Positions 25,790 through 37,185 of a stretch of DNA of 64,000 nucleotides are shown here, one piece after another. The position numbers and the translations under genes are program-made. The notes beneath the pieces were generated by a model. The model was not told the DNA's origin, did not search any database, and worked only from the letters and a program-made list of their open reading frames with translations. Every line of letters begins with the position of its first letter. The stretch's first letter is position 1. The DNA is from Climacteris rufus (lineage: Eukaryota > Chordata > Aves > Passeriformes > Climacteridae), in NCBI GenBank assembly GCA_013398175.1, contig VZRZ01006167.1, forward strand, positions 3,821 to 67,820, written 5' to 3'.

Positions 25790-27730
25790 CTATGCTTTAA
25801 ACTGATGGCTAAAGTTTTGCCTGCGGAAGCAGAAAAATGAACCCACGCCAATGATGATCACAGATAAAACCAACACAAATGTTAATATAATAAGGAAGTT
25901 GATTTTCTTCAGATCCTCCTTTTCACAGTCTTCTGGTCTAATGTTCCCAATGTGCACTTTTTCCTGGTATTCGAAGTTCTGACTGTGCTGGCATATTAAA
26001 TGCTCCACGTTGGGGATCTGGACAATTTTGTTCTGGATCATTGATGAAAGCCAGATATTTCCACAGCAGCTGAGTGGGTTGCCAGTGAGATATAAGTTTT
26101 TAAGTGAATTTTCTAATGCTAAAATATTACTGTTCTGTAATGTACTGAACCTATTGTTCCGTAGGTCCAGAATTTCCAGTGGAGAGTCACTACCCCACTT
26201 AGGCAGCCAGTTCAGCTGATTTTCAGAGAGGTTTAAATGTTTAAGGTGACTGAAACAAGGCAAGTCAATATTTAAATCTATCAATCTATTACCATGTAAA
26301 TACAAACACTCCAGAGACTTTTCTAGACCTGATAATGCTTTAACTTCTATTTTCAGTCCAGGGTTCATGGAGAGGTCCAAGACAACCAGAGAAGTCTTGT
26401 AGAAGGTGTATGCTGGTAGGATCTTCAGCATGTTGTCAGCCAGGTACAAGTACTGAAGAGTAGGAGAATTGACAAATGATACACAACCACTTTCCTCCCC
26501 AGAAAGTCTTTGCTTAGCTAATCCTGAGTACATGCTGCAAAGGCTGATACTATTGCTCTGTAGATTAAGCAGTCTGAGGCAGGGAAGGCTTGAGAAGATG
26601 TCAAACTGCAGGGTTTGAAGATGGTTGTTTTGAATATAGAGCTCCTTCAAATTTGACAAAGTACCAGCATCAAGGAGAAGGTTCTGCAAAGCATTGTAGC
26701 TCAAGTCGAGGACAGTTAAAGAGATCAATGCACTGTCATAACTTACTGCAAATGCTTGAAGACAGTTTTTACTGAGATTAAGGGTGTGAAGCGACAACAT
26801 TGATTCAAAGAACTCATCTGGAATTGATTTGATTTCGTTATAACTTAAGTCTAAATATACTAGCTGGGATAAATAAAGAGAACTTTTGTTTCTACTTTGC
26901 TTCTCATCAAGAAGATGGAAAGAAGCATTTAGCCATTCATTTTCCATGTAGTCCATTTTATTGTGAGGGGATCCAGCAGTGATCTGGATTAAATTCTTTG
27001 ATAAATTCAGAGTTACCAGTTTATTTATCTGAGGGAACACTGGGAAGTGAAACAGTTTGTTTTCACTCAAATCCAAACACCTTAAGCTATATTCATCATC
27101 TGATTTTGCGGTGTGGAAGGTCTCAATGCTGTTCCTGCTAAGGTCAAGTATTTCCAGCTGCCTGAGGTTAAAATCAGAGATGCAAGTAATTGAATTCATT
27201 GAGAGATTAAGTTTGGAAAGGTTCACTAGAGTCTCAAAAGCACCTTCTTCAATTTCCATTATGATATTGCTCTGAAGATCTATCTCCACAAGATTGGGAG
27301 ATCCCTGAAACATCTTGTGTGATATCATTATAATACTGTTGTCTGCCAAGGAAAGATAACGCAGTGCTGGAGCTTGCTTAATGAAATACTCAGCCATCCC
27401 ATTGTACAAACTGTTGTGGGACAAGTCCAGTATTTCCACCTTGGGTAAAAGTCCAATCCCCTCTGTGCCATTTTGAGCAAGCTCATACAAGTTATTGTTG
27501 GCTAAATTTATTTCCAGCAAACTCTTCATGTGTGCAAAGACTCCAGGTGTGATGAAACTTATCTGGTTAGAGCTTAAATCTAAGCACTGAAGGGAAGTGT
27601 AAAATGATAACGACATTCCAGGGACACTTTGAATCAGATTTCCAGACAGATCTATTTTGTTTACATTCAGATGGAGCTCATGAGGGATTTGGTGGAGGTC
27701 TTTGTTGTGGCAAAATGCCTGAGAATTTGC
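25790..27730 (-). CDS. LRRC32: LRRC32 (GARP), large final coding exon: LRR ectodomain, transmembrane segment, short tail
   Basis: This exon encodes residues 30-675 of a type I membrane protein that, by homology with mammalian GARP, holds latent TGF-beta on the cell surface for integrin-dependent activation. Seen here: about 20 leucine-rich repeats of the LxxLDLSxNxI type (about residues 52-575), a cysteine-rich C-terminal cap with 'GNPLSCCGN.WL' (about 578-590), the membrane-proximal 'RPEDCEK' motif, a hydrophobic segment at about 640-663, and a 12-residue tail ending in FKA. Cys212 ('TCISDF') and Cys352 ('NLSKNCLQAF') align with the two human cysteines that bond to the TGF-beta propeptide (mature numbering 192 and 331; alignment from memory). 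NxS/T sites are frequent. The open frame continues upstream to 27769, but that part is intron: a pyrimidine tract and 'tggcag' acceptor precede 27730. The stop is TAG at 25792-25790. No frameshift is seen. The paralogue NRROS is less likely because the juxtamembrane and tail motifs are those of GARP. Confidence 0.96.
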   Translation of the reverse strand, partial: ANSQAFCHNKDLHQIPHELHLNVNKIDLSGNLIQSVPGMSLSFYTSLQCLDLSSNQISFITPGVFAHMKSLLEINLANNNLYELAQNGTEGIGLLPKVEILDLSHNSLYNGMAEYFIKQAPALRYLSLADNSIIMISHKMFQGSPNLVEIDLQSNIIMEIEEGAFETLVNLSKLNLSMNSITCISDFNLRQLEILDLSRNSIETFHTAKSDDEYSLRCLDLSENKLFHFPVFPQINKLVTLNLSKNLIQITAGSPHNKMDYMENEWLNASFHLLDEKQSRNKSSLYLSQLVYLDLSYNEIKSIPDEFFESMLSLHTLNLSKNCLQAFAVSYDSALISLTVLDLSYNALQNLLLDAGTLSNLKELYIQNNHLQTLQFDIFSSLPCLRLLNLQSNSISLCSMYSGLAKQRLSGEESGCVSFVNSPTLQYLYLADNMLKILPAYTFYKTSLVVLDLSMNPGLKIEVKALSGLEKSLECLYLHGNRLIDLNIDLPCFSHLKHLNLSENQLNWLPKWGSDSPLEILDLRNNRFSTLQNSNILALENSLKNLYLTGNPLSCCGNIWLSSMIQNKIVQIPNVEHLICQHSQNFEYQEKVHIGNIRPEDCEKEDLKKINFLIILTFVLVLSVIIIGVGSFFCFRRQNFSHQFKA

Positions 27731-28627
27731 CTGCCAGAAAAAGAGAGAAAAGGGGTTGTCACATGACAAATTAAAAATGTCTTTGCATTAAATATAAGAA
27801 AAATAACACTCAGCATCAGGCAGAGGCTTCTCCTGAAACACTGAACACTTTTTCTGAGCATTCAGACTGCAAGAGCAACAATCCTAATTAGCTCCTTTGC
27901 AGCTAACAGCACTCATTTAATTTTAAAGAGATTTCTGACTTAGAACAGTGGAGTTTTATGTTTATGTTATAACTACTTAAAGTTCTCCTTTTCATACCTT
28001 TCTTCCCTTCTAGACTCATTTTAATAGTCCCAAGTGATGGAGTTTTGCTCTTTTTCCTCTGCAATCAAGCACCATTTCCTCTCTTTTGTGGTGATGTTGA
28101 ATTTTCTCACTTTCATCACTGTATTAAATTTTGCAAACTCTACTTGCAGTAGTAAGCAGTACTTGGAAGAGTTTCACTCTGTTAGCAACACGCATCCCAG
28201 AGCAAGGAGGTATAAAAACGTCTAGGGATCCTGCAGCACAAGCTCTGTCTCATTGTCATAGTCACATGCTCAAATATGCCTTCCCTTAGCTATGGCTTAG
28301 TTAAGCAAGGCAGCTTTAACCAAATAAGGTCATTCAACAATTGAGACATTTCTCATGTCCATTTCCAAACTCTTTCTGCTCTTACTTTTCATGTTTATCC
28401 TTTTCCTAAGGTAACAGTTTCCTTCTACTTGCATGGGGAATATGCCTAATGAAACCACACAAACAGGACACCTGTGATACAATACTGAAAACACAGATTA
28501 TGTAAATTCAGCTTTTGAGAGGGAAAAAGCTATGATGTGGGAGGGGAGGGGAACAAGGTAGGCAGGCAGGCAGGCAGAAAGACAGAAAGAAAGAAAGACA
28601 GAAAGAAAAAGACAGAAAGACAAAGAC

Positions 28628-28670
<43 letters not shown>

Positions 28671-31600
28671 AAAGAATTCTGTTAAATCTTAACTTCTGTG
28701 GAGAAGCAGAATCCAGATTCCATGACGCAAAGCTTTTCAGACATTAAACAAACATTAAAAGTCAAAAATATTAAATCCCATCTGTTTCATATGAACTTTG
28801 AGGTGAATGAAGTGGCAGATCTGTTTATGAGAAGTGAGGCACTAGTCAGCATTTTGTGAATCTCTTTTGCATCATCTGGGTTCTGGAGACCACACAAAAA
28901 TCTGCCAGAGAAGTGCAAGTGCTCATCCAAACTCTAGATATATACAAGCTGCTCCACAGTCTTTCCCATGATACATTTTTCCCAAAGATCCCATGTAAAT
29001 TGACTATTAAAACCTAAACCCCTTCCTCTTTCCCCTCCAACTCTCTCAAAACTCCCTCAGCTAAAAAAAAAAAAAAATAGAAAAAAAAGAAGGAAATTGT
29101 CTGGCTTCTCACTGGCAGTATTTCTTTCCTGCAAAGTCATTGTAGACTGGCTCATTTTGAGTTAAAATATGCGCAGAGTTGGTCTTGTTTCCCAGGCATG
29201 AATAGCAGAGCCGGAAGCCTCTTCTTACTCATTTGTGGAACAGGAAGAAGCCAGGAGGATACAAAAATCCAGAGTGAAAAGTCAGAAACTGCTTTGCAGC
29301 CTAAGGCAGATGCCAGGTTTCTTCTCACACTTTCAGACAGATCACAGCAAGTGCTGAGCACCCTCCATTCCCTCTGGGAACGCAAAATCTTTGCAAAGTC
29401 CTGATGCAACTCCTGTCAATGCCAACAGTCTGTTTTTCAGTGAAGTCGATGGGGGAGAGGTCAGCCATAGTTCACCATGTATCTTGCCAGATTTGGCTTT
29501 TAAGCTGCATCCACTGAACCCTCCTAGTGATAAAAGGGACTGATAAAATCTGTACCTCCCACTGTCTGCCATTTGCTCCTATAACATTTGCCCTCTCATT
29601 TTTTTTTCAAAGTTTCATTCCTTTTCAGTGACTATTTTGATCCTTACTAAATTTCTTATCTTGTCTCTTCTGCACCATGTTTTCTCCCTCAAGGCTCAAA
29701 CTGCATGAATTTCATTCTCATTAGCAGTAGAAAGAAAAGATGCAGCACATCTCAGTGGGATAGAGCAAACAGCATCTGTTAGGTGTATTTCCTCTCCTCT
29801 CACCACTTAGTCCAATGGGTTGGTAACCTGAGACTGGAAAAGACATTTTTATCAGTTTCATGTTCTGACTTCATCATCTCTGCCAGTGCTGCCATCAATT
29901 TGTTTCAAGTCTATTGTCAAGAAGTACTGATGAGTGAAGACCACCTGATCCCTTCAGTGTCTGGTCCTATTCAGGTGCTAGCAAAAAAAACCAACCCAAC
30001 AGTTCAAAAGCTGAACATCATTTGGTTTCTGACTCCAGTTCTTCACTGCTCAGAACTGAGTGGAAGTTGTCACCCACCTTAGTAAGAACCCTGTGAAAAG
30101 GAGTTGGACTCAAGCCTCCACTTGTGTTCTCCGTTATCAATTCATGAACACTTGAACCAAGAAGCTGTGCTGGAGCCACTTGGCACTGACATGTACTTGC
30201 ATGGTGTCCATGACCATTCTTAGAAGAGTTGCCCAGATGGAGGCTCAGCTACAAAACCAAACCTTAGCATTTTGCCCAGGTACCACACATCAACTGACCT
30301 ATGACACCTGATTTTGCATCTGTCCTTGCATCACCTCAAGGCAAGGTAAAATATAATTTCCTAAAACCCCTTCCCTTCTCTAAATTATTTGAAATCTCCT
30401 CCTTTACCAATTAATATGAATCAGCAAAACCTGTCTTTGGGAGGTAAAACAATATCTAGCTGAAGCTTTGCCTATCCTTGGAAAACAACGTGAGTTAGGA
30501 AAAACCTCCTGACATTTAAGCTGTGCCTTGTTGTCTCACAAACAGGTAGGTGTGCCATAACTTGTATAATCAGTGCAGCACACCCCCATGTCAGGGGTCT
30601 GGTAGGGACTGCTTACTTCCTAAAGCCTCTTTTAGGAGCATTTAGTTCAATGACAGAAGCACCAGTAGTGACTCAGAGAATGGCACAGGTTTCTGACTCA
30701 TGCCTCTTCCATGAGATTTGGGATTAAAGTTTCCATTTCTGAGCCTCTGTTATTCTAAAGGTGTCACCACATGGAAAGTACCATGTCAGTGAGGTTGTGT
30801 TGTAATGAAGGACTGTCAATGGACAGTTAACCAGCTAATCCAGTAGCTCCTTCTCTCTTTAAGATGTGATTGGATCCACACGAAATGCCCACTGAAGGAA
30901 GGCAATCAGCATGGACATTAGCAATGCCGAGCTGTTGATTTACACCAGACGAGCATCCCAGCCCCTGACTGCAGCATGTTTTCTGTCAGGGCTGATTTTA
31001 TCCCAGGATAGTTGTGTTGCTGGCTTGATGAAAGCAGTTTACAGTGGAGTAGTGCAAGCAAGCATGTGTTTACTTCTCAGCAATCAGCCTGGTCTGTGAC
31101 CCATCAAGAAAGGGGACAGGATGAATCTGCTTGGATTATTGCATGTCTCACGCAGCCTTCACGTGACTATGATACATGGGACCCAGGCTGTCCAGTTTAC
31201 AGTGGTTTCATTGGTGTTCTCTTGCCAGCCAAGGAATTGAGCTACCCAGTCACCTTCCCAAGATCTTTTTATGTATACTAGGTCTTAATTTCTCTGGAAT
31301 TCAGGAAGTGCAGCAATACGGCAGGGTGGGCAGGAATGGAATGAGTCCCATAAGGGAGATGTGTACAGCTAGCACATTATTTTTTCCCTATTTTGGAAAT
31401 TCTTGAGGATTTGTGCTGAACAGCTTCAACGTTCAGGAAAAAAAGTAAAGTATTTTTAAACAGCCTGATACAGTCAGAAGCACTTGGAGAGGGAAGGAAG
31501 AAAGTTCAGTTATGAATAACATTTATAATATTGTATCAGGTGCTTGCAAAAATTCAAGGAGCAACTTATGTGCTGGAGCAAGGGTTTTTGTCCTTTCTCT

Positions 31601-32113
31601 TCCCTCCAAGACAAGTCAGGTACAACTTCCCTGGCAAAAATGCTGTGTCAGGGCAGAGGAGGTTAGTCTACCTGTTATTACAAAAGAGCTAGTATAGAGG
31701 TATTTCACAGAAGATGCTTTAATTTAAGCACAAAAACAACTTATATAAAGGAGCTGATGTTAGGTCTAAGTTGTTTCTCTGTCTCAGCCACAGAATCCCT
31801 GCACAGTCTTAGGGAAATCAGGTCAAATTTCTCTTAACCATCTCCTCCTGAGAATAAAAGCTGAGATAATGACCCTTCTTTCCACACCCGAATTTTCCTC
31901 CCATCCTTTATATGCTGTCACTACATGGACACAGTCTGAGGACAGACAGATAAGCATCCTGTAACCCTACAAATCCCACCTCTGCCATCACAGGGAGCCT
32001 ACTTCTGGGGGTTTCCCTTCTCAAAGACTGTAGCTGCTTATGAATTGCTTGTAACAAGAGGGTCCCAACTTAATTCAGGAACTCAAGGGGCCTAAATAGA
32101 GAAACAGCCTTAC
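27731..32113 (-). other. LRRC32 intron between the two coding exons
   Basis: This 4383-bp phase-0 intron has a GTAAGG donor and a strongly pyrimidine-rich acceptor ending TTTTTCTGGCAG. It carries a GGCA/GAAA microsatellite (28555-28672) and A-rich runs near 29060-29090. No CR1 or LTR copy was recognised inside it, in contrast to the repeat-rich flanks. I see no further coding exon in it. Confidence 0.85.
28555..28672 (+). repeat. GGCA/GAAA compound microsatellite
   Basis: A short (GGCA)n run is followed by imperfect then perfect (GAAA)n/(GACA)n units. It is all purine apart from the C of GGCA/GACA, and is located in the LRRC32 intron. Confidence 0.95.
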
Positions 32114-32200
32114 CATTTCACAGGATGTCCCCTCTAAGGGTTGACAGTTAGAGGTTTCTTTGTTCACCACTGCCAGGAAGAAGATGATGTACAGTTTCAT
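32114..32200 (-). CDS. LRRC32: LRRC32 first coding exon: start codon and signal peptide
   Basis: This 29-codon exon begins with ATG at 32200-32198, with G at -3. It encodes MKLYIIFFLAVV, a typical secretion-signal core, and ends in 'GTSCEM'. The ATG codon for that last Met abuts a consensus donor (GTAAGG, 32113-32108). Joined in phase 0 to the acceptor at 27730/27731 it gives 'SCEMANSQAFCH', which lines up residue for residue with the human N-terminal cap 'PCKMVDKKVSCQ', including both cap cysteines. Total length is then 29 + 646 = 675 residues. Upstream, 'CTAAC...TTTAACCTGCAG' at about 32233-32205 looks like a branch point and acceptor, so the 5' UTR is probably split, as it is in mammals. 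The exon is too short to stand out as an open frame. Confidence 0.9.
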
Positions 32201-32844
32201 GGCTCTGCAGGTTAAAGTAATTACAGTTAGATTTCAAATGGGTCACAGTGGTAAACACATGCTAAAGCTGGCACCAGGTCATCATCTAACATGGAGAAGG
32301 ACTCAACTCTGAGCATACAGCTAGTGACCCCCTTGTGTAGCTTTGCATCCCTTTCAGCCTGGCAAGTAAACAGATTTATATGAGGACTTGAAAGGAAGGT
32401 CCAAGGCATTTCATGGGTTTTCCCCAGTGTGATTTCAGCTGCTGCCAAATTATATCCAAGCCACTCAACGAAGTCCAGATGTTCAAGCTGGGCAATGTGT
32501 CTGGCATTATGGAGAAATACAACCACTGAAGACCGAATTACCTTCACACTCCCCATAGCTCAGGTGCTTTCAACCGGACTGAAGTTTTGGCGTGCCGAGT
32601 CCTGAGTGAGCAAAGTGAATGGGTGCCACTCAGAAACAACAAGAAGTGGGAAGAGTTTCCATTTCCATCCACAACATTTTCTATTCCTCTCATGCCAGAG
32701 TGTCAAAGACCTTTCACATGTTTATCGTCGTTGAGTTAATGCAAACAGTTTATGGAGTGGACTCCAATTTTTCGTTTTATACATGCCAGGTATGGGCAGG
32801 CTTTTAAATACGTTTGACAGGAGATCATAGAAACATATGTTCCA
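32201..32844. other. Region upstream of the LRRC32 first coding exon
   Basis: On the minus strand the bases next to the start codon look like an intron end (branch point-like CTAAC, then CTGCAG at about 32205-32210), so this is probably a 5' UTR intron and not a promoter. No TATA box or CpG-rich segment was seen. Confidence 0.4.
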
Positions 32845-32990
32845 CAGAATCACTGAATATGTCAAGTTGGAAGGAACCCACAAGGAACATCAAGTCTGAC
32901 TCCTGGCCCTGCACAGGACCATCTCTAGGAGTCACACCCTGTGTCTGAGAGCATTGTCCAAATGCTTCTTGAACTTTCTCAGGCTTGGGT
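32845..32990 (-). mobile_element. CR1 LINE 3' fragment
   Basis: It matches the tail of the copy at 13746: 'cacagaatcactgaatatgt', 'gactcctggccctgcacagg', 'gtccaaatgcttcttgaact'. The same CR1 subfamily is therefore present twice in the window. Confidence 0.85.
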
Positions 32991-33052
32991 TGGAAGGGAC
33001 TTTTAAAGGTCATCTGGTGCAATACCCCTGCCATGGACAAGGACAGATGCCT
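32988..33052 (-). mobile_element. Second, short CR1 3' fragment adjoining the first
   Basis: It reads 'gggttggaagggacttttaa' and 'ccctgccatggacaaggaca', a second CR1 3' end in the same orientation and fused directly to the previous copy. Confidence 0.65.
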
Positions 33053-33672
33053 TTCAAAGAAGTCAGATATAAAACAGAACGGATTTGCATAAAACAGAAT
33101 GGATTTGCACAAAACAGAATTCATAAGAGTTTAACTATTTGGAAAGCACTTCATAAAAGAGCACAGAACTGCAAAAGGAGCAAACACCACTGGGAGGCCT
33201 GTCACCAGGCAATGGGGAAAAAACTGAAAAAAAGCCAAGGGAAAGCATTCCTGCTTCTAACAGCTCCAAATGTACCTACAGTCTCATGCACGAGCCACCA
33301 AAATTCAGCATCAGTGTACTGTCGCTCAGTGCCTTCCACCCACAGAGCATCACGAAGCTAGATACAAAAGAAATGGGATCATTCCGAGCTGATGAAGATC
33401 CCTCTGCTTAGTCACTTTGATGGATGCAACTGATGGCCCTTCACAGCACTGACAGTCACGGAACAGCAATGCCAACAAGTTCCTGATGGGAACCTGCCCA
33501 TTTGTTCTCTTCCCAAACAGAGAACAGAGCTGTGTACTAGGAATAGAGAAGCTGAGGAGGATTAGATCACAGCTGTTCACATTCGCTCTCTGTTCAGATT
33601 GCACATTCCTTCCATTTCACAATAACCCGCAGTGATGGATAATGATCGGGGACACCAAGGTGAAAGAACTTG
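33053..33672. other. Noncoding stretch, nothing recognised
   Basis: It includes three short near-repeats of an 'aaaacagaatggatttgca'-like motif at 33070-33120. No gene or transposon was recognised. Confidence 0.5.
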
Positions 33673-33678
33673 GGGTAT

Positions 33679-33947
33679 TGTAGTGGCCCAAGGCTTGCTG
33701 CCTGGGGCTGCTTGTGAGAAAATCCTTCTTTCCCATGGGAGGTATGAAAACAGTAAGATAAACCACCTGTTGTTTGTCATTCTTGTATGATATGTTTTGG
33801 ATTAGGGTGGTGTAGGACCTAGCCAATGATATACCTGGGTTCCTACTATATAAAAAGGACAATTCAATAAATGGGGCTCACTGGCTGGCTCTCAGATCTC
33901 TGCGAACCAAGCTGTGTGCTGTCTCATTATATAACCTCGCCGCTACA
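33679..33947 (+). mobile_element. Solo LTR, 269 bp, ERVK-like, with 6-bp target-site duplication
   Basis: The element begins TGTAGTGG and ends GCTACA, and is flanked by the perfect repeat GGGTAT at 33673-33678 and 33948-33953. TATATAAAA at about 33847-33855 and AATAAA at 33866-33871 are separated by only about 10 bp, giving a compact U3-R-U5. The 6-bp duplication suggests class II integration. No internal retroviral sequence remains. Confidence 0.82.
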
Positions 33948-33953
33948 GGGTAT

Positions 33954-34654
33954 ATCTTTGAGTCTCTGTAATGGGATCAGAAGTGTGTTCCCCCCTTTAA
34001 AACAAGACCAAGAATGTTAATTCCTACCTTTGAACCCATGTTTGCAAAATATGCTGAAATCATCCTATGGAAGGAGGAACTGTTGATGTCACCATCTACA
34101 ATGTCTTTGTTGTCCCTCTCTGTTCTTCATTCCCCGTGCTTAGAGCAGTTGGTGCCTCCTCTAAGGAGGAGAAAACTAGTTTTATCATTTGAGTATTAGT
34201 TTGGTGGTGTGGAGAGAAAAGTCAAGCATAACAATGATTACAAGTCTTTTCTCCAAGCCTTCAAAGGGAAATCAGTTCTGTTCAGATCCAATAAATTAAG
34301 CTGAGGATATTACCCACAACAGGGCATCCCCGTGAGGGAAACACGGGGAGCCTATGTGCTCTGCAATGTCTTCCCTTGTCATAGTGTCAGTGCAAAAACA
34401 TGTCCCTTTGCTTCTTAAGTAATAAACCTGACACAATCTAGGGTCTTAACGTAGTTTTAAACTTCCTCAATCTTAGGTTTATAAAGCAACTGGGAAACTG
34501 TGTGTTTGAACACACAAAAAATTATTTAATGGTTTGCTTTGCAAGACAGATTTGTAGTAAGCAAGGATGCTGTTCTTCACGGTGTTTCTAAGGTTGCTGT
34601 CACATCCTGAAACATATCAAGGATGTGGTTGTCTCTTCCAGCATAAGACTACAG
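33954..34654. other. Noncoding stretch, nothing recognised
   Basis: No repeat or gene could be supported between the solo LTR and the next CR1. Confidence 0.5.
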
Positions 34655-35130
34655 CGTCCATCCTCACAGAATCATTTAGTTTGGAAAAGCCCTCTAAGAC
34701 CAACAACTCCAGCTGTTCTCCCAGCACTGTCAAGGCCACTACTAATCCATGTCGCCAAGAGCCACATCCACACATTTGTTAAAACCCTCCAGGGATGGGG
34801 ACTCCACCACTGCCCTGGGCAGCCTATACCGATGCTTAACAACTATTGTGGTAAAGAAATTTTTCCTAATATCCAAACTGAACCTCCCCTGGCACAACCT
34901 GACTCTACTTCCTCTTGACCTCTCATGGTACAGCCCAACCTCCTTGTCCATGGAGGTTCCCTTCCCAGAGTGGTTTTCAGTTCAGCTGTCCAGCTGAGGA
35001 GCTTTTCCTGCCTAGCTTTTCTCTGAATAACCTTTAGACCCTTCTCAGCAACCCTTAGTGTGATACAGCAACGCACCCTCTCTACCCTGTGGGCAGGTCT
35101 CAACACCCCCCCACTCTCTCCCAGTGCCAA
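34655..35130 (-). mobile_element. CR1 LINE fragment (different subfamily)
   Basis: The reverse-oriented tail 'cacagaatcatttagtttgg' is followed by 'gggactccaccactgccctg', 'gtaaagaaatttttcctaat' and 'tgaggagcttttcctgcc'. Its sequence differs from the copies with 'ccatgggcagg', so it belongs to another CR1 subfamily. The 5' boundary is uncertain. Confidence 0.8.
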
Positions 35131-37073
35131 GCTTAGGGCTTACAGGACCCCCCTTTCCTTGGTGTGAGAGGCAACATTAACTCTTCCTGCTGTCACTGAT
35201 CTCTCTATCCACAGCTTACAAAACCAGTTTGGGGGCAGCAGTAGCAACAACTCAACCTGAAGAAGCTTTTATTGCTCTGAGGCTTTCCCCGAGTTGAAGC
35301 AGCTTCATGCTCAGTGCCAGTTTGCTCCCACTGGCAGCTGTGATAGAAGACCCAGCATTGCTCAGAGCAGGATTGAGCTCTGAACCCTATTTAAAGACAC
35401 AGCTTTCTATCACAGTACTTCAAAATCACTCAGTGCCAGCCCCAGCTGAAAAGTACAGGTGGTTTCAGTCAATATCACCCTCGAGGATTATTAGTAAGTG
35501 GTTCAAATAATTCTAGAAAAAACAAGGTGCCCTAACTATGTCAGCATGTCCACTTAGCAAATAGGAGGGCAAAGGCAAAGAAGAGCAATAATTTGCCCCA
35601 TGACACATTTGAAACCATGGAATAATAATGATTTAATCCCAGTTCCCACTTCAGAACAATTTTTGCCTCCATCTCTATCACAATATTAATCTTGAAACTA
35701 CTTCATAGATGTTGTTTGCAGCTAATAAAAGCAGCACTTTCCAGATTTCCCTCAAAGGTAATTTTTGTTACTGCTTAGACAATTAACAGAGACTTTCTCC
35801 TGTGTAAAGGAAACTTAAATATAAGAGAACATACAGAACAGAGATCAAACTCCCTAAGGTCTGATCCTTTTCCACACAAGACCCTTTCCTGTTAAGTTAG
35901 AGCCTTCAGGGGTAAAAAGAATGACTATTTCACATTTACCTTGTTTCAAGGGTTTCTTGCATCCCCAAACACCGCTTATCATCTCTTTAAAAAGCATATC
36001 CAGCTCTTCAAAACCAATTCAGTCCTGGTATCGATGGAATTATCCTTCAGCTTCTTGTTAACCCATTCAGGACACCTAGAGGCTCACTCATAGCTTCAGA
36101 ATGAAGGCATTTTCAGGGAAATAACCTTATTTGGGACAGTGTCTGCTCTAAAATATTTTGCTTGTCTTCCTCCCCACTCCTCTCCGGGCTCTTGCTGGGT
36201 CCTAGCCACCGCTGTACTCCAGATGGAGTCAGCTACTGTGTGACATCCTGAAGCCCTTCCTTGGGGCAGGCATTGAGAAACGAGAATTTTTGCCAGAGGA
36301 ACTGTCAGGATTGGGCTGTGGGTTTGTTCAGGAGAATAAGTAACTTATTTGCGATGCCATTGTTTGGCTGCGTGCGTGAGGCACGACAGCATGTTTACTT
36401 TGGGGGTTTATGTCTGCAAGTTACATTCCTGGAGGGTTGCAGCCTCCTGCAACCTAAATTTCTCTCTTCATCTTCACGGAAACAGTGCTTGAGGATTAAA
36501 TGTTTGCAATTCATGGCTGATAAATATAAACCCCAGAATGTGGAAACCTGTCCCGGGAGAAATAACTTTTTCCCTTCGCAGTCATCCCACTAATGAGAAT
36601 GTGACAGCAGTCTGGTGGCAGGATAAGGGTCCACTGTTGGCTACAACACACTTCATGGGTTTTCAGGGCACAAGGAAGGAATTAGGGACCTTGATAAGGG
36701 CATTTTCAGATGAGCTGCTGAATTTTTGCCTGCAAGTACACAGTGCTGAATATACTGGATGTGCTGGGAAGAATTCCCATTGCTAAGGGGTGCTTTTGTA
36801 ATGAAGAAGATGATTTCAAATTGCCTAAGTTCATCTGTATATTTATTATTTTGTGCTGCCCTCTAGAGCTGGAGTAGCTGGTTTTCTCACTTCCTTTTGC
36901 TAATTAAGTCTTGCTTTAGGTAAACCTTTACATAGATTTCCCTGCTGTTTTCTCCCAGTGACACAAGCCTGAATGGTCACAAGACACTTTTCCCATTGTT
37001 GAAATAATACCAAAGAGCTGTGCTCTTAGCATCTTGTTTGCTTGGTAACGCACCCTGAAATGAGATGCATAAA
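35131..37073. other. Noncoding stretch, nothing recognised
   Basis: Short open frames only, and no supportable repeat or exon. Confidence 0.5.
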
Positions 37074-37185
37074 TCATAGAATGACAGAATCACAGAATGG
37101 TTTGGATAGGAAGGGCCGTTAAAGTTCATCTACTTCCAGTTCCCCCGCCAGGGGCAGGGACACTTTCCACTACATCTGGTTGTTT
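37074..37185 (-). mobile_element. Short CR1 LINE 3' fragment
   Basis: The reverse-oriented tail 'atcatagaatgacagaatca', 'atggtttggataggaaggg', 'ccgccaggggcagggacac' is strongly 5'-truncated. Confidence 0.9.

Noticed and set aside
27731..27769. Extension of the LRRC32 frame upstream of 27730
   Set aside because: This stretch is the pyrimidine tract and acceptor of the intron; it has no ATG at its start, and the true N-terminus is the exon at 32114-32200.
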